Source: JABLTI01 sp035528035
Lineage (GTDB): Archaea > Asgardarchaeota > Heimdallarchaeia > JABLTI01
Length of the DNA stretch: 64,000 bases
Assembly (NCBI GenBank): GCA_035528035.1
Contig: DATKZI010000032.1
Span: forward strand, 1 to 64,000
Reading direction: 5' to 3'
The notes beneath the pieces are model-generated. The model searched no databases and was not told where the DNA came from. It was given only the letters and a program-made list of their open reading frames with translations. The translations under genes were made by a program, and so were the position numbers. Shown here in pieces: positions 1-9,160 of the stretch (position 1 is its first letter; each line of letters starts with the position of its first letter).

Positions 1-1249
1 AATGTAATCCATAAAATGGTCTTGTTATTTCTTTATGCATATCCACCCATTTATTTGGTTCCATATCCCAACCTATCCAGCTATATTGTATCCCACTATC
101 TCCATCTAACACACCATCATCTTCTGTTTTTTCACCCACACCACTTATTAGATACAAATTCAGATAACCATCAGAATTATCTTCACCTGAATCTAAATCC
201 CAATTTACTCTGTATCTATCAATGGTTATTTCTAATGCATAGGGATTGTATGTATAATTATAGCTAAATTCTCCTAATCCTTTCAATTGGGTACTTACTA
301 AATTGGCTGGGTCATAGAATATTTCACCTGCAAATGTTGGTCCATCGTCTGGATCATCCCATCCCCATGGTAACAGTGCACTATCCTCTCCAAAAGTGTC
401 CCCATCAAAAGCTGAAAAACTTCCCATGGTACAGTTTTCTCCATATGGACCACTTCGCATCGCCCAAAAAATATCTACATTTACTAATGAATAACTTACT
501 TCATGGTAATTGGTTTTGTTTGGCTCTTCACTTGTCCCCTTTGGTTTATAGATCACTCCATCTCCTCCCGGGAAACCTTCTACCGCCCATCTTTTATCAC
601 CATGTACTCCATGTCCCCAACAATCCACATATGCCATTGGATGATTATGTCCTACAAAAGGAAATGGAATGTTGTAAGTATCTACAAAAGAAAATTCCAC
701 ATCTCCGTCAATATCGTCATAGTTATTTCTAACAAACATTGATGGGGTACTATCTTTGTCTATATATTGATACAAATGTCCATGCGATTCAGTTATCATA
801 CAAATGAACTCACCCCATTCTGTAGGACCTTTTTTCACTACCACTAGAACACCTTCAAAGTCATGTTCATGTTGTAGAACTATAATTTCAGTCCAATCTC
901 TGGCATGATAGTCGTAATAACCTATGAACCAATGAGTAGCTGTTTCTACTATTGAATAATAGATACAAGCTTTATAGGAATAACTTTCATTTGCTTCTAA
1001 ATTCTCCCAATTATCACTCCCAATCCAATTACCATCAAAATCGAAATTTGTTATATAATCAGCAACACAACAAGAATTATCAATATCTTGGTACCAGACA
1101 GGTGCCCAATAATAAGCAATTTCTTCTCTTGTTGGTGTAGTAGTTTTAGTTTCTTCTTTCGTAGACCAACCTATTCCGGAAAAATTAGCTAAAATTAAGA
1201 TAGTTACCACTAATATAATTTTAACACCGGTGCGTACTATTTTTCGCAC
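1..1249 (-). CDS. Secreted hypothetical protein with HEHDFEG motif (3' end outside window)
   Basis: The minus-strand frame is open from base 1249 to the window edge (about 416 codons), and I checked it triplet by triplet for stops. A GTG start at 1249 sits 6 nt after a strong GGAGGG ribosome site; an in-frame ATG lies at 1264 but would place that site inside the gene. The N-terminus is basic (MRKIVRTG) followed by a hydrophobic run, a clear signal peptide, then a Thr-rich linker. The mature part is rich in Trp, Tyr, Asp and Gly and holds YYDYHARDW, HEHDFEG and GHNHP stretches, so a metal-binding extracellular enzyme or lectin is possible. The HEHDFEG segment weakly recalls the HDWE motifs of NLP and Vps62-type proteins; this is only a resemblance. 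Function unknown. Confidence 0.8.
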   Translation of the reverse strand, partial: MRKIVRTGVKIILVVTILILANFSGIGWSTKEETKTTTPTREEIAYYWAPVWYQDIDNSCCVADYITNFDFDGNWIGSDNWENLEANESYSYKACIYYSIVETATHWFIGYYDYHARDWTEIIVLQHEHDFEGVLVVVKKGPTEWGEFICMITESHGHLYQYIDKDSTPSMFVRNNYDDIDGDVEFSFVDTYNIPFPFVGHNHPMAYVDCWGHGVHGDKRWAVEGFPGGDGVIYKPKGTSEEPNKTNYHEVSYSLVNVDIFWAMRSGPYGENCTMGSFSAFDGDTFGEDSALLPWGWDDPDDGPTFAGEIFYDPANLVSTQLKGLGEFSYNYTYNPYALEITIDRYRVNWDLDSGEDNSDGYLNLYLISGVGEKTEDDGVLDGDSGIQYSWIGWDMEPNKWVDMHKEITRPFYGLH

Positions 1250-1473
1250 AATTTTTCCCTCCATTTTAGTGTTATGTTTAATTAATGTTTTAAAAGAAGA
1301 TTAAATTCAGATCATTCCACTTTTTTTCTTGTATTTATGATTTACACTCATTTACTGATTATATTATGTACGTTTTTCTAAAAAAGTTAGTGGTTTTTCT
1401 GTTCTTTTCTCGAAAAGTTCAACTAGCTAAAGCTCCTTGTTTTCTTGTAATTACTTAAGGATGGTGTAATCTT

Positions 1474-1698
1474 ATGGTTGAACCAAAATGTCCCGAATGT
1501 GGTAAACACGAATTTGAATATCGATATATTTTTCCCGAGGGAAAAACTCAGGAATGGAAAGAACGAGTAATTCAATTTAAAGCAGACGGTCGCAATGAAC
1601 AATGGATTCAAAGTATTAAATCACAATTTGAAGATCAAAATCTTTGTGTTGTAGTTTATTGTACAAGTTGTGGTTACATTCTTGGTGTAGCAAAGTAA
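1474..1698 (+). CDS. Small zinc-ribbon protein
   Basis: A 74-residue protein. It carries CPEC near residues 6-9 and CTSC near residues 63-66, separated by a charged middle segment, the arrangement of a two-knuckle zinc ribbon. A GGTG ribosome site lies about 8 nt before the ATG. It is divergent from the secreted-protein gene and precedes the FAD synthase gene by about 155 bp. Such small ribbons in archaea often bind nucleic acid or serve as transcription accessory proteins; the partner here is not known. Confidence 0.75.
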   Translation: MVEPKCPECGKHEFEYRYIFPEGKTQEWKERVIQFKADGRNEQWIQSIKSQFEDQNLCVVVYCTSCGYILGVAK

Positions 1699-1852
1699 TT
1701 CCCTTAATCTTCTTTGTTTTTTTATTTTTACTTTTAAATATATTAAAAAATTATTTTTTTTTTTGTTCAAAAAGATTTAAGAATAATTGTAGAAAGCAGC
1801 TAATAGTTTTTATAATTTAATTATTAATATATTCATAAATTTAAGGAGGTCT

Positions 1853-2389
1853 TTGATTACGAATCCGAAAGAAAATAGGAAGAATGTTCATTTTGTTTCT
1901 GCACCTCCTACGGAAAAGATAAAGGATCGAGCATTGGTATTTGGTACCTTTGATATCATTCATCCTGCTCATCTTAGATTTTTAATTGAGGCTCGTTTAG
2001 CTACAAAATGTAAAGATTGTGATTTAGTGGTTGTTTTAGCTCGTGATAGCTCTATTGAACGGATTAAAGGACGCAAACCTATATTTCATGAAACACAAAG
2101 ACTTCGATTAATTAGTGGTTTACGCATTGTTGATTTTGCTCGATTAGGGAATGAGGGAGAAAATCCTTTCCAGGTTATCTTAGAAGTTGAACCAGACTAT
2201 ATAGTTCTGGGATATGATCAATTAATTGATGAAAAACCTCTTCAAGATTTTATTAAAAAACATAATCTTAAAATTTCCATTTGTCGTTTGCCTAAATATG
2301 AGAGTGGTGATTTAAGTAGCTCTTCCGATGTTCGTGAAAGAGTTTTAGAAAATTGGTTTGTTGAAAAAAATAATGCCGCTAAAGAGTAA
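1853..2389 (+). CDS. ribL: Archaeal FAD synthase (FMN adenylyltransferase), RibL-like
   Basis: The 178-residue protein has the cytidylyltransferase-like fold motifs: GTFDIIHPAH near residues 31-40, VVVLARD, the IKGRKPI segment and a late GYDQ. Together these match archaeal RibL, which makes FAD from FMN and ATP, rather than TagD or the ethanolamine-phosphate enzyme. The usual nucleotide-binding HxGH is HPAH here, a Gly to Ala change. A TTG start at 1853 follows an AAGGAGGT ribosome site very closely (2-3 nt), and no other in-frame start fits. The first 20 or so residues form an unusual polar N-terminal extension. A pair of complementary GCTAAAG/CTTTAGC arms overlaps its stop. Confidence 0.82.
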   Translation: MITNPKENRKNVHFVSAPPTEKIKDRALVFGTFDIIHPAHLRFLIEARLATKCKDCDLVVVLARDSSIERIKGRKPIFHETQRLRLISGLRIVDFARLGNEGENPFQVILEVEPDYIVLGYDQLIDEKPLQDFIKKHNLKISICRLPKYESGDLSSSSDVRERVLENWFVEKNNAAKE

Positions 2390-2412
2390 TTCTTTAGCTT
2401 TCTCTTTTAGCG
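2378..2412. terminator. Hairpin between convergent genes
   Basis: GCTAAAG at 2378-2384 pairs with CTTTAGC at 2392-2398 around a 7-nt loop, and a second near-copy CTCTTTTAGCG at 2402-2412 offers an alternative pairing. It overlaps the ribL stop and is followed by a short T run, and it faces the end of the leftward gene at 2418, so it may serve both. Confidence 0.45.
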
Positions 2413-2417
2413 ACTTT

Positions 2418-3758
2418 TTAATCTAAAAGATTATTAGGTATTTTTATTTTATTTATTTTCTTAAAATCATCTTTTTCAAAATTGGCTATTTTAGCTAGTG
2501 TTTGTTTTTGGTCTTCATTTGAGATTATACAGTCATCACATTGGATATAATTAGCAATATCGTTTAGTAATGTTTGATATTCTTCTACAATTTGATCATC
2601 TTGAATAGTTATTCCATATATTCCTAGGTCTTTTAGAGCAGTTATTTTTTCAAAGTCTTTATTTGTAATTTGCCCGATTATGAAAGCGTCTCTATCTAAA
2701 GGATTATTATATTGATAAAATCGTTCTATATTAGCGATATCTTCATCTACTTCCCGAGCAGTTATTTTTTTCTCTTTAATAGAATTTTGTAACATGAGAT
2801 AAGGAAGTGTTAAGCCAAATTCACCTAGGTCAGAGAAATTACCTATTTGCCATAATTTTGGAGGCCGAAAAGTTGATCCAGTTCTTTCTAAATAATGTTC
2901 GTGTAAAACTTCCAATAATGATTTTCCTATAAGGTCTTTTTGAGAAATAATTTCCTCTGAGGTGACATCGTGAAGGATATTTCCATTATGGATATAAGCT
3001 TCCATATTTGTATTCATTTCAGAAGTAATAATATCAATACTACTAACAACAGGATAGAAATATTTTGCATTGCTTATACCATGAGTAGCAACCATTAAAT
3101 TCCAATAGAAGGTTGAAGCTTCAGCTGTTTTTATATCTGACCAATAATTCTTCAAATTATCATTTAATAAATCTTGATAGGAACTGAATTGAGGTCCACC
3201 ATTGACAATTATATGTAAGGCCATCTTTCTTTCTTCAGCAATATTTTGCTTGAAAAGCATAGCATGCCCACAATCAGTTTCCTTGCTTATCCAATTTAAA
3301 GCTAAATACTGAACAATTGTTTTGATAAAAGTATCTACAAATAATTTCGGGTATTGATAACGCAATTGTAAAGCTTTACTCACAAATTGATAATTGGTAG
3401 TATCTAATGATTTACCTATTTCGTATAATTTTTGTCCTTCTAATATGCATATTTCTTGTAAAAGTTTAAATTGTTCTCGTGGTTGCAATCTGAACATAGC
3501 TATTTTTAATTTGTCGTTTCTAATAAGACTAGCAATGTATTTTTTTATAATTGAATTGTCAATGTTATTTGTTTTATTGCTCTTATTTAATGGATTGCCA
3601 ACTAGGTTTACTATATGATTTGAGTGAAGTAAATTATTTATCAGTAAGTTATGTTCATTCTCTTTTTCTACTGATAAAATTCCTATCATAATATCTTTGC
3701 CAATTTTCCCGGATTCTGATACTCCCATACTAAGATTACAATCAATATTTTCACTCAT
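2418..3758 (-). CDS. Hypothetical protein, 446 aa
   Basis: I do not recognise a family. The protein is soluble, has no signal peptide or membrane segment, and is mostly predicted helical with a basic, Asn-rich N-terminal third (residues 40-90). Two cysteines sit together late (CDDC near 412-415), and a GNFSDLGEFGLTLPY stretch near 305-320 looks like a conserved core. The ATG is preceded by a G-rich ribosome site (GGTGGGGGG). It is convergent with ribL and 140 bp upstream of the translin gene on the same strand. Confidence 0.7.
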   Translation of the reverse strand: MSENIDCNLSMGVSESGKIGKDIMIGILSVEKENEHNLLINNLLHSNHIVNLVGNPLNKSNKTNNIDNSIIKKYIASLIRNDKLKIAMFRLQPREQFKLLQEICILEGQKLYEIGKSLDTTNYQFVSKALQLRYQYPKLFVDTFIKTIVQYLALNWISKETDCGHAMLFKQNIAEERKMALHIIVNGGPQFSSYQDLLNDNLKNYWSDIKTAEASTFYWNLMVATHGISNAKYFYPVVSSIDIITSEMNTNMEAYIHNGNILHDVTSEEIISQKDLIGKSLLEVLHEHYLERTGSTFRPPKLWQIGNFSDLGEFGLTLPYLMLQNSIKEKKITAREVDEDIANIERFYQYNNPLDRDAFIIGQITNKDFEKITALKDLGIYGITIQDDQIVEEYQTLLNDIANYIQCDDCIISNEDQKQTLAKIANFEKDDFKKINKIKIPNNLLD

Positions 3759-3901
3759 ATTTTACCCCCCACCTTTGGATAATTTTAGTGAAAACCTTAC
3801 TTAAAGTACTTTATTCTTGTAAGTTCCTTATTAGTATTCTCTAAAAAATAAACTTTTAGTGGATATAAAAAAAGAAAAATTAACTAAAAACTATTAACCT
3901 A

Positions 3902-4552
3902 TTATTTTTCTTTTAATTGATCTAGTTTCTTAGATAATTCATTCATTGTTTCTTTCAAATCATAAGCTTGTAACGCAGTTATAAGATCAGACCTGCTTTT
4001 GTTCACTAAATTACGATCTACATCCAATTTTGATCGTAATGGTCCTACTAGCATTTTCGTATAATCGACTGTCATTAGTTCTGAATATAAGAAATCCATA
4101 TAATTAAAAGCTCTTTGTGCATCATCAAAATTTCGTGTTCGTAATGAGTCCATCATAAATCGACGAAGTTCACCAATAACATCACAAACTCCTAGCATAT
4201 AAGAAGAAAAGGAAATCTGACATTCTTCTACAGAGGGAATTTTATCATATCTTACGATAGAATTTATCATTATTGCTTCCCCTAATTCTTGTGCGGCATC
4301 ATCTAAACCACGCCAACACTCTAATGTTTTTATACCTTTGGCAGCAGTATATGTTTCTTTGAAGAGTTTATGAGCTTCATTGATTTTCTCATCAGTTATA
4401 TCAAATTCTTTTCTATGAACAGATTTAATCGCTTCACTACAAATTCGAATAATCTTTCTTTGTTGTTGTAAAACTATATCTCTAGCTTTATCATCTTCTT
4501 CTAAAACGAGTTTTATTTTATTCATAGATTCTTCGAATTCTTTTGTATTCAT
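3902..4552 (-). CDS. Translin family protein
   Basis: The 216-residue, all-helical protein matches archaeal translin in length and in its C-terminal half, where a GVCDVIGELRR segment, LRTRNFDDAQRAF and the MDFLYSELM stretch follow in the family's order. Translin and the related TRAX form octameric barrels that bind and, in TRAX or archaeal versions, cleave single-stranded RNA and DNA. In eukaryotes C3PO processes small RNAs and tRNA fragments. Whether the acidic catalytic triad is complete was not settled by eye. The gene is transcribed away from a zinc-ribbon gene. Confidence 0.82.
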   Translation of the reverse strand: MNTKEFEESMNKIKLVLEEDDKARDIVLQQQRKIIRICSEAIKSVHRKEFDITDEKINEAHKLFKETYTAAKGIKTLECWRGLDDAAQELGEAIMINSIVRYDKIPSVEECQISFSSYMLGVCDVIGELRRFMMDSLRTRNFDDAQRAFNYMDFLYSELMTVDYTKMLVGPLRSKLDVDRNLVNKSRSDLITALQAYDLKETMNELSKKLDQLKEK

Positions 4553-4722
4553 TTTTCATCAATCCATTAAAATGATTATCCCTTTTGAATTTAAACAAAT
4601 CTGGGTATATGTCATTATTTTAAACTAAATGGTATTACTTTCAGTTATCCCTAGGGTTTTTTTACCTATTGAACGAATAGGAAGGTAGGTGGTTTATAAA
4701 ACTTTCAGTAATCAGTCTCATC

Positions 4723-4732
4723 TTTTTATATA
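4723..4732 (+). promoter_or_regulatory. TATA-box promoter of the 4771 zinc-ribbon gene
   Basis: A TTTTTATATA box at 4723-4732 would place transcription start near 4755, directly before the AAGGAG ribosome site. This argues against the in-frame TTG at 4738, which would lie upstream of the transcript. An inverted repeat CCTATT/AATAGG (4665-4681) and a direct repeat ACTTTCAGT (4647 and 4701) lie further upstream. Confidence 0.5.
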
Positions 4733-4770
4733 ACTAATTGAACTATATATTTGTAAGGAGCGCTATTAAA

Positions 4771-5061
4771 ATGCAACCAAGACACAGACTAATACAAAAG
4801 GTCAGAATTGAGACCATTCAGGCTAAAGTCTTGTTAGATTTATCCCCTTGTCCTGAATGTGGAAGTTCACTCAATTTCTATTTAGATTGCCCATTTGGTG
4901 ATGGTAATATTGTAAATCCCGAAATTTGTGCCGAACAATGCAATGTAAAATGTGAAGCATTAATTTTTTGTGAACATTGTGATTACGAAGAGTTTATGGA
5001 ACTCTTTCCAAAAACTGGTCTTCCACTTAAGAAAGGACTCGAAGAAACTGATGCAATATAA
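4771..5061 (+). CDS. Small zinc-ribbon protein
   Basis: About 96 residues from the ATG at 4771, which follows a TAAGGAG site by 10 nt; a longer TTG version from 4738 is disfavoured by the promoter position. CPECGS and a later CEHCDY provide four zinc ligands, and extra cysteines lie between (CPFGDG, CAEQCNVKC), giving at least eight Cys in all. The N-terminus is basic (MQPRHRLIQKVR). Probably a nucleic-acid or protein-binding ribbon; no family recognised. It is convergent with the Roadblock gene. Confidence 0.75.
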   Translation: MQPRHRLIQKVRIETIQAKVLLDLSPCPECGSSLNFYLDCPFGDGNIVNPEICAEQCNVKCEALIFCEHCDYEEFMELFPKTGLPLKKGLEETDAI

Positions 5062-5090
5062 TTAAAAAAAATTGATTTTTTGTTGAGGTT

Positions 5091-5555
5091 TTAGTTTTCT
5101 TCATCAGGGAAATCAGGTATGCTGAGGTTTTCATCAAAATCCTCATCATAATCTGGTAGATATTTATCTCCAGGTGGCAAATATTCAGGATGTTTAGCCA
5201 GAATTCGTTCAATTTTTTGAGCAATAAAAACTAAGGTTATCGCTTGGGAGACATAAGCATCTCCTTCTAGAACAGCCATAACTAAAGCATTTTTCCCTGC
5301 ACTTACAGCAACAATATGTTTGTCACCAGGGATATTAATCTGAATGTCTCGTACTCCTTCATATTTCAATAGATCGCTAACATATTCGGAGATGTGTATA
5401 ATACCTGAAGCCGCAGCACTTAATGCTTCTTTTATGTCCTCTGAGTCATTGGGAGCAAAGGTTTGAATAGGTATACCTGAACGTGACGCTACAACAATAG
5501 TGTTTACTCCTGTTGTTTGCGAAAAATCAGATAAAATAGATTCTATGTCTTCCAT
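5091..5555 (-). CDS. Roadblock/LC7 domain protein
   Basis: A 154-residue protein whose first 115 residues fit the Roadblock/LC7 fold: helix (MEDIESILSDFSQ), then VNTIVVASRSGIPIQTF, a helix, the VRDIQINIPGDKHIVAVSAGKNALVMAV strands and a long closing helix. Roadblock proteins bind dynein, Ragulator or, in prokaryotes, MglA-type GTPases. Asgard genomes carry many of them alongside small GTPases. The last 40 residues form an acidic, Pro/Asp-rich tail (YLPDYDEDFDE) not part of the fold. It is adjacent to, and in the same direction as, the GDPD gene. Confidence 0.88.
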   Translation of the reverse strand: MEDIESILSDFSQTTGVNTIVVASRSGIPIQTFAPNDSEDIKEALSAAASGIIHISEYVSDLLKYEGVRDIQINIPGDKHIVAVSAGKNALVMAVLEGDAYVSQAITLVFIAQKIERILAKHPEYLPPGDKYLPDYDEDFDENLSIPDFPDEEN

Positions 5556-5630
5556 TTTTACTCAACTTATTGGTAGTTTTTTATGGTTATTTATTTTACT
5601 GTTAGTGTCTATTGTGTACACCATGAATTT

Positions 5631-6356
5631 TTATTTTTCCCTTAAAATGGTCTCTTTTATAGCTGAATTTGCCTGTAAAGTGTCTGTAATTAATTTTGGA
5701 TTATTGGTTATTATTCCATCAACACCCAATTTAGCTAATTTTATAGCTTTTTTCGGGTTATCAACGGTCCATACTCTCACAGCTAATTTCATTCCCTTTG
5801 TCTTTTTTAGCAGTCTTTTTGTTATGTTATTTTTAGATGGATGAATTCCTTCGCATTTCAATTCATTTTTTATATAATTCAAATTAATTTTTCTTATTGC
5901 ATAAAGATACGCTGTATTAAAATTAAAGTCTATTTCTTTTATTTTTTCCAATGTTTCTTTTATAAAAGATGAAATAACTATTTTTTTAGTAATATTCATA
6001 TCAATTAATAATTCTGTTAGTTGTTTCTCAAGTTTAACTTCTTTAATTTCTATGTTTAACCAAAATCTATTACCATATAGTTTTAAAACATCTTTCAATA
6101 AAGGTATTTTTTCTCCCTTGCCAAAATCGAATTGTTGCAACTCTTCAAAGGTCATATCTTTAACTAAACCTGAGCCATTTGATGTGCGATTAATAGCCTC
6201 ATCGTGAATTATAACAATCTGTTCATCTTTTGTTAATCTTATATCAAATTCTATTCCTTTTGCGCCATCCTGGAAAGCTCTTGCGAAAGCACGCATTGTG
6301 TTCTCAGGTTCAAAAGCTGATGATCCTCTATGACCAAATATAACAGGTTGTTGCAT
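5631..6356 (-). CDS. Glycerophosphodiester phosphodiesterase
   Basis: The protein has the GDPD TIM-barrel motifs in order: GHRGSSAFEPENT at the start (catalytic His-Arg and metal Glu), EFDIRLTKD, IIHDEAINRTS with the second catalytic His, NIEIKE and a late VWTVDNP. It hydrolyses glycerophosphodiesters to glycerol-3-phosphate and an alcohol; here it may take part in turnover of phospholipid head groups. There is no signal peptide, so it is probably cytoplasmic. An AAGGTG ribosome site lies 6 nt before the ATG at 6356, which I prefer over the GTG at 6365. Length is normal for the family (about 240). Confidence 0.9.
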   Translation of the reverse strand: MQQPVIFGHRGSSAFEPENTMRAFARAFQDGAKGIEFDIRLTKDEQIVIIHDEAINRTSNGSGLVKDMTFEELQQFDFGKGEKIPLLKDVLKLYGNRFWLNIEIKEVKLEKQLTELLIDMNITKKIVISSFIKETLEKIKEIDFNFNTAYLYAIRKINLNYIKNELKCEGIHPSKNNITKRLLKKTKGMKLAVRVWTVDNPKKAIKLAKLGVDGIITNNPKLITDTLQANSAIKETILREK

Positions 6357-6478
6357 TGATAACACCTTTCTTGGATAAAACTATTTATAATAATCATTAT
6401 TTGAATTCTTTGTATTAAGTAATAGTATACTAGATAGAAAGATAAAAATACCTTCCGACTAAAAACTAAGTGATTTAA

Positions 6479-7555
6479 ATGGACTTGAAACAAACTCTCT
6501 TACAAATAATCAAATCAGTACATGAAGAATTACACAAATTATTACATATGAATGGCAATAAAGAGAAAGAATTAGGAAATTTTGGAGGAATTTTCTATAA
6601 AGAATTTAATCATTATTTATCAGATGGTGGAAAACGAATACGTCCATTTCTAGTTAAAACTGCTTTTGAAGCAGTTGATGGAGATCACTCTTTGGGAAAT
6701 ATCATGCGAGCTTCTTTAGCAATAGAGTTATTACATAATGGTTCACTTCTACATGATGATGTAATTGATAAAGATGAAACACGTAGAGGAAAGCCTTCTT
6801 ATCATATAATTTTTACGGAATACTATAAGAAAGAAAAAGGGAATTCAATCAAAGCAAATGATTTTGGCGAAGCAATGTCTATCTTTGCAGGTGACTTATG
6901 TTTTCCTTTTGCTATTGATAGTATCATTCAAAGTGGTTTCCCTGAAGATAGAAGAATTAAAGCTTTACAAGCTTTTGCAGAAGCATTCCGTGAAGTTATA
7001 GATGGAGTGATTATTGAAGTAGGTGACTCTGTTATAAATGATAGCACTGAGGGAACCTATAAGAAAATGGTTAATTTAAAAACAGGCGCTTTAATTAGAA
7101 AATCTGTAGAAATCGGTGCTATCCTAGGTGGAGGAGCTGAAGCTCAAATAATTGCATTAACAAAATATAGTAGCAATTTAGGATCTGCTTTTCAAATACA
7201 AGATGATATTTTAGGAATTTATGGCGACCCTAAAGAATTGGGTAAACCAGTTGGTGGAGATATCCGTGAAAATAAACAGACGATTCTTAGAATTTATGCT
7301 ATGAATAATAGTTCTGAAGATCAACATCAAATATTAAGAAAATTGTTTGGTAAAGAAGATTTAACTTTTGATGAACTGGTAGATGCACGTAAAATAATCA
7401 AAGATACAGGCGCGTTAGATTATGCACAAGAATTGATAAAACAAGCTACTATAGATGCTGTTCAAGCTCTTGATACTGCTGAACCTCCTTTAAAAGAAAA
7501 ACCTAAGAAGCTATTAATTGCCTTAGCAAAATATCTAGAAGAAAGAAAGAAATAA
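6479..7555 (+). CDS. Geranylgeranyl (or longer) diphosphate synthase
   Basis: A trans-isoprenyl diphosphate synthase of 358 residues. The first aspartate-rich motif DDVID is at residues 93-97, followed by RRGKP, and the second DDILGIYGD is near residue 240. GGKRIRP near 50-56 is the substrate-binding loop. Residues 4 and 5 before the first motif are Ser and Gly, not aromatic, so the chain-length pocket is open and the product should be C20 or longer; this is inferred from known FPP/GGPP synthases. It would supply the isoprenoid chains of archaeal ether lipids. Starts at ATG 6479. Confidence 0.9.
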   Translation: MDLKQTLLQIIKSVHEELHKLLHMNGNKEKELGNFGGIFYKEFNHYLSDGGKRIRPFLVKTAFEAVDGDHSLGNIMRASLAIELLHNGSLLHDDVIDKDETRRGKPSYHIIFTEYYKKEKGNSIKANDFGEAMSIFAGDLCFPFAIDSIIQSGFPEDRRIKALQAFAEAFREVIDGVIIEVGDSVINDSTEGTYKKMVNLKTGALIRKSVEIGAILGGGAEAQIIALTKYSSNLGSAFQIQDDILGIYGDPKELGKPVGGDIRENKQTILRIYAMNNSSEDQHQILRKLFGKEDLTFDELVDARKIIKDTGALDYAQELIKQATIDAVQALDTAEPPLKEKPKKLLIALAKYLEERKK

Positions 7556-7644
7556 GATAAATTCATTCTTTTTAAAAAATTTCTGGATTTATATATCGAA
7601 TTTTAGACTTTAATATAGCAATTTGTAGTTGGAACGAGGTTTCG

Positions 7645-7992
7645 ATGACAAAGGAAATTCTAAACAACAGGATAATTGATCTGCCAAAAGAAGAAGCTGA
7701 AAAAATAGAGAATAATATTCGATCAAATCTACGTTATAGTTGGCAAAGAGTTATCGCTTTTGCGATTTCCTATAAACCAACCATTCAGGAAGTAATCGAT
7801 GAACTTGAACAATCATTTCTCTCATTTATACCAATTAATAATAAACGTCGGGAGGATTACCGAACAATAATTAATCAATCTTTTAAGAAAATTCTAGGGA
7901 AATTATTTTCTTCTGAGGATATCTCTAATTCTGAAATTGAAAATGAATTCATTGACTTAGCTATGACTGATATTAAAAAGATTATTTGTTAA
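7645..7992 (+). CDS. Hypothetical protein, 115 aa
   Basis: A soluble, mostly helical and highly charged protein (EEAEKIENNIRSNL, a YSWQRVIAFAIS helix, then a C-terminal amphipathic helix). No Cys cluster, no membrane segment and no motif I recognise. An ACGAGGT ribosome site lies a few nt before the ATG. It sits between the prenyl synthase and an epimerase on the same strand, about 60-90 bp from each, so it may be co-transcribed. Confidence 0.65.
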   Translation: MTKEILNNRIIDLPKEEAEKIENNIRSNLRYSWQRVIAFAISYKPTIQEVIDELEQSFLSFIPINNKRREDYRTIINQSFKKILGKLFSSEDISNSEIENEFIDLAMTDIKKIIC

Positions 7993-8054
7993 CTTTCAAT
8001 TTATAGAAACCTTTTATTTTTCTTTTTTCTATTCTAAGAAAGAAGTGATTATTA

Positions 8055-9074
8055 GTGAAAATACTTGTTGTTGGTGGAAGTCGTTTTTCTGGCAAGATTG
8101 TAGTTGAAAATCTTAATGAGAAAGGACATGATGTGACTGTTCTAAATAGAGGTAAATCAGAGCTATCTTTACCTGAATTTTATAAAAATGAAAAATACTC
8201 TTATCCAAAAAAGGTTCAAATTTTGCATGCTGATAGAAAGAACAAGGATGAAATAAGAAATCATCTTTCCGGGAAAGATTTTGAAGCTGTAATAGATACT
8301 TGCGCGTATACTGCTGCTGATGTCCAAATTATTGTTGATAATAGTCCAAAAAATATTGCTCATTATATCTTAACTAGTACTGCAAGCGTTTATGATGAAG
8401 AGAAAAATTACTTTATACCCATTTCTGAGGATGCATTTATTGGATCTGAAGCTGAAGAATGCCCTATTCAATACAGTAAGGATAAACGAAGGATAGAATC
8501 TTTACTGAAAAAATTATACACTGAAGATGGCTATCCAATAACTATGATCAGACCTACTTATATTTATGGACCATTTAATCCAATGTATAGAGAATTCTAT
8601 TTTTATGATCGCATAATGAATAAAAAGCCAATTTATATGCCTGGACATGGTGATTATTTAGTTGATTATGTATTCGCTAAAGATGTAGCATGGTTATTAA
8701 CAGCACCACTTGAAAACAAAAAAGCTATTGGACAAGCTTATAATGCAACGACTGGTGAAGCATGTACTCTAAATGTCTTTGTAAAATTATTAAGTGAAAT
8801 AATCGGTAATGAGGTTGAGATAGTACATTATGATCAGAAGCTATTGGAAGATGAAAATCTTAAACCGGAAAATAACTATCAAATGTTTCCTTATGGCTGG
8901 TATGAACATTTAATTCTAAGTAAAGAAAAAGCTGTTGTAGATTTAGGATATAAACCAACTTCTTTGATGGAAGGTGAAAGATTAACTTTTGAATGGTATA
9001 AGAAAATGAAAAATCCTGATTGGAATGGTGATTATAGTTTTGACCAGAAAATAGCTAAAATAATGAAAAATTAG
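8055..9074 (+). CDS. NAD(P)-dependent epimerase/dehydratase (extended SDR)
   Basis: The N-terminus KILVVGGSRFSGKIVVENL is a Rossmann fold with the GGxxFxG variant of the glycine motif. A catalytic YSKDK (Tyr-x3-Lys) follows near residues 141-145, and IRPTYIYGP comes later. The 339-residue length and motif style resemble the atypical SDR a5 / CSP41-like group rather than classic UDP-glucose epimerases, so the substrate may be a nucleotide sugar or something else. GTG start at 8055. Encoded in the same direction as the isoaspartate methyltransferase downstream. Confidence 0.82.
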   Translation: MKILVVGGSRFSGKIVVENLNEKGHDVTVLNRGKSELSLPEFYKNEKYSYPKKVQILHADRKNKDEIRNHLSGKDFEAVIDTCAYTAADVQIIVDNSPKNIAHYILTSTASVYDEEKNYFIPISEDAFIGSEAEECPIQYSKDKRRIESLLKKLYTEDGYPITMIRPTYIYGPFNPMYREFYFYDRIMNKKPIYMPGHGDYLVDYVFAKDVAWLLTAPLENKKAIGQAYNATTGEACTLNVFVKLLSEIIGNEVEIVHYDQKLLEDENLKPENNYQMFPYGWYEHLILSKEKAVVDLGYKPTSLMEGERLTFEWYKKMKNPDWNGDYSFDQKIAKIMKN

Positions 9075-9160
9075 GAGCAAATGAGTACTTTCCCGGTTTT
9101 TTTCTTTATTTTCTTAGAAAAATTGATTTTCCACCAAGTAGCTATTGTTATTGATGTAGA

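Noticed and set aside
16..742. Plus-strand frames of 79-132 codons at the start of the window
   Set aside because: They are shadows of the long minus-strand secreted-protein gene, rich in His and Pro as expected from antisense reading.
5500..5844. 114-codon plus-strand hydrophobic frame
   Set aside because: It is antisense to the Roadblock and GDPD genes; the hydrophobic look comes from antisense Lys/Glu codons.
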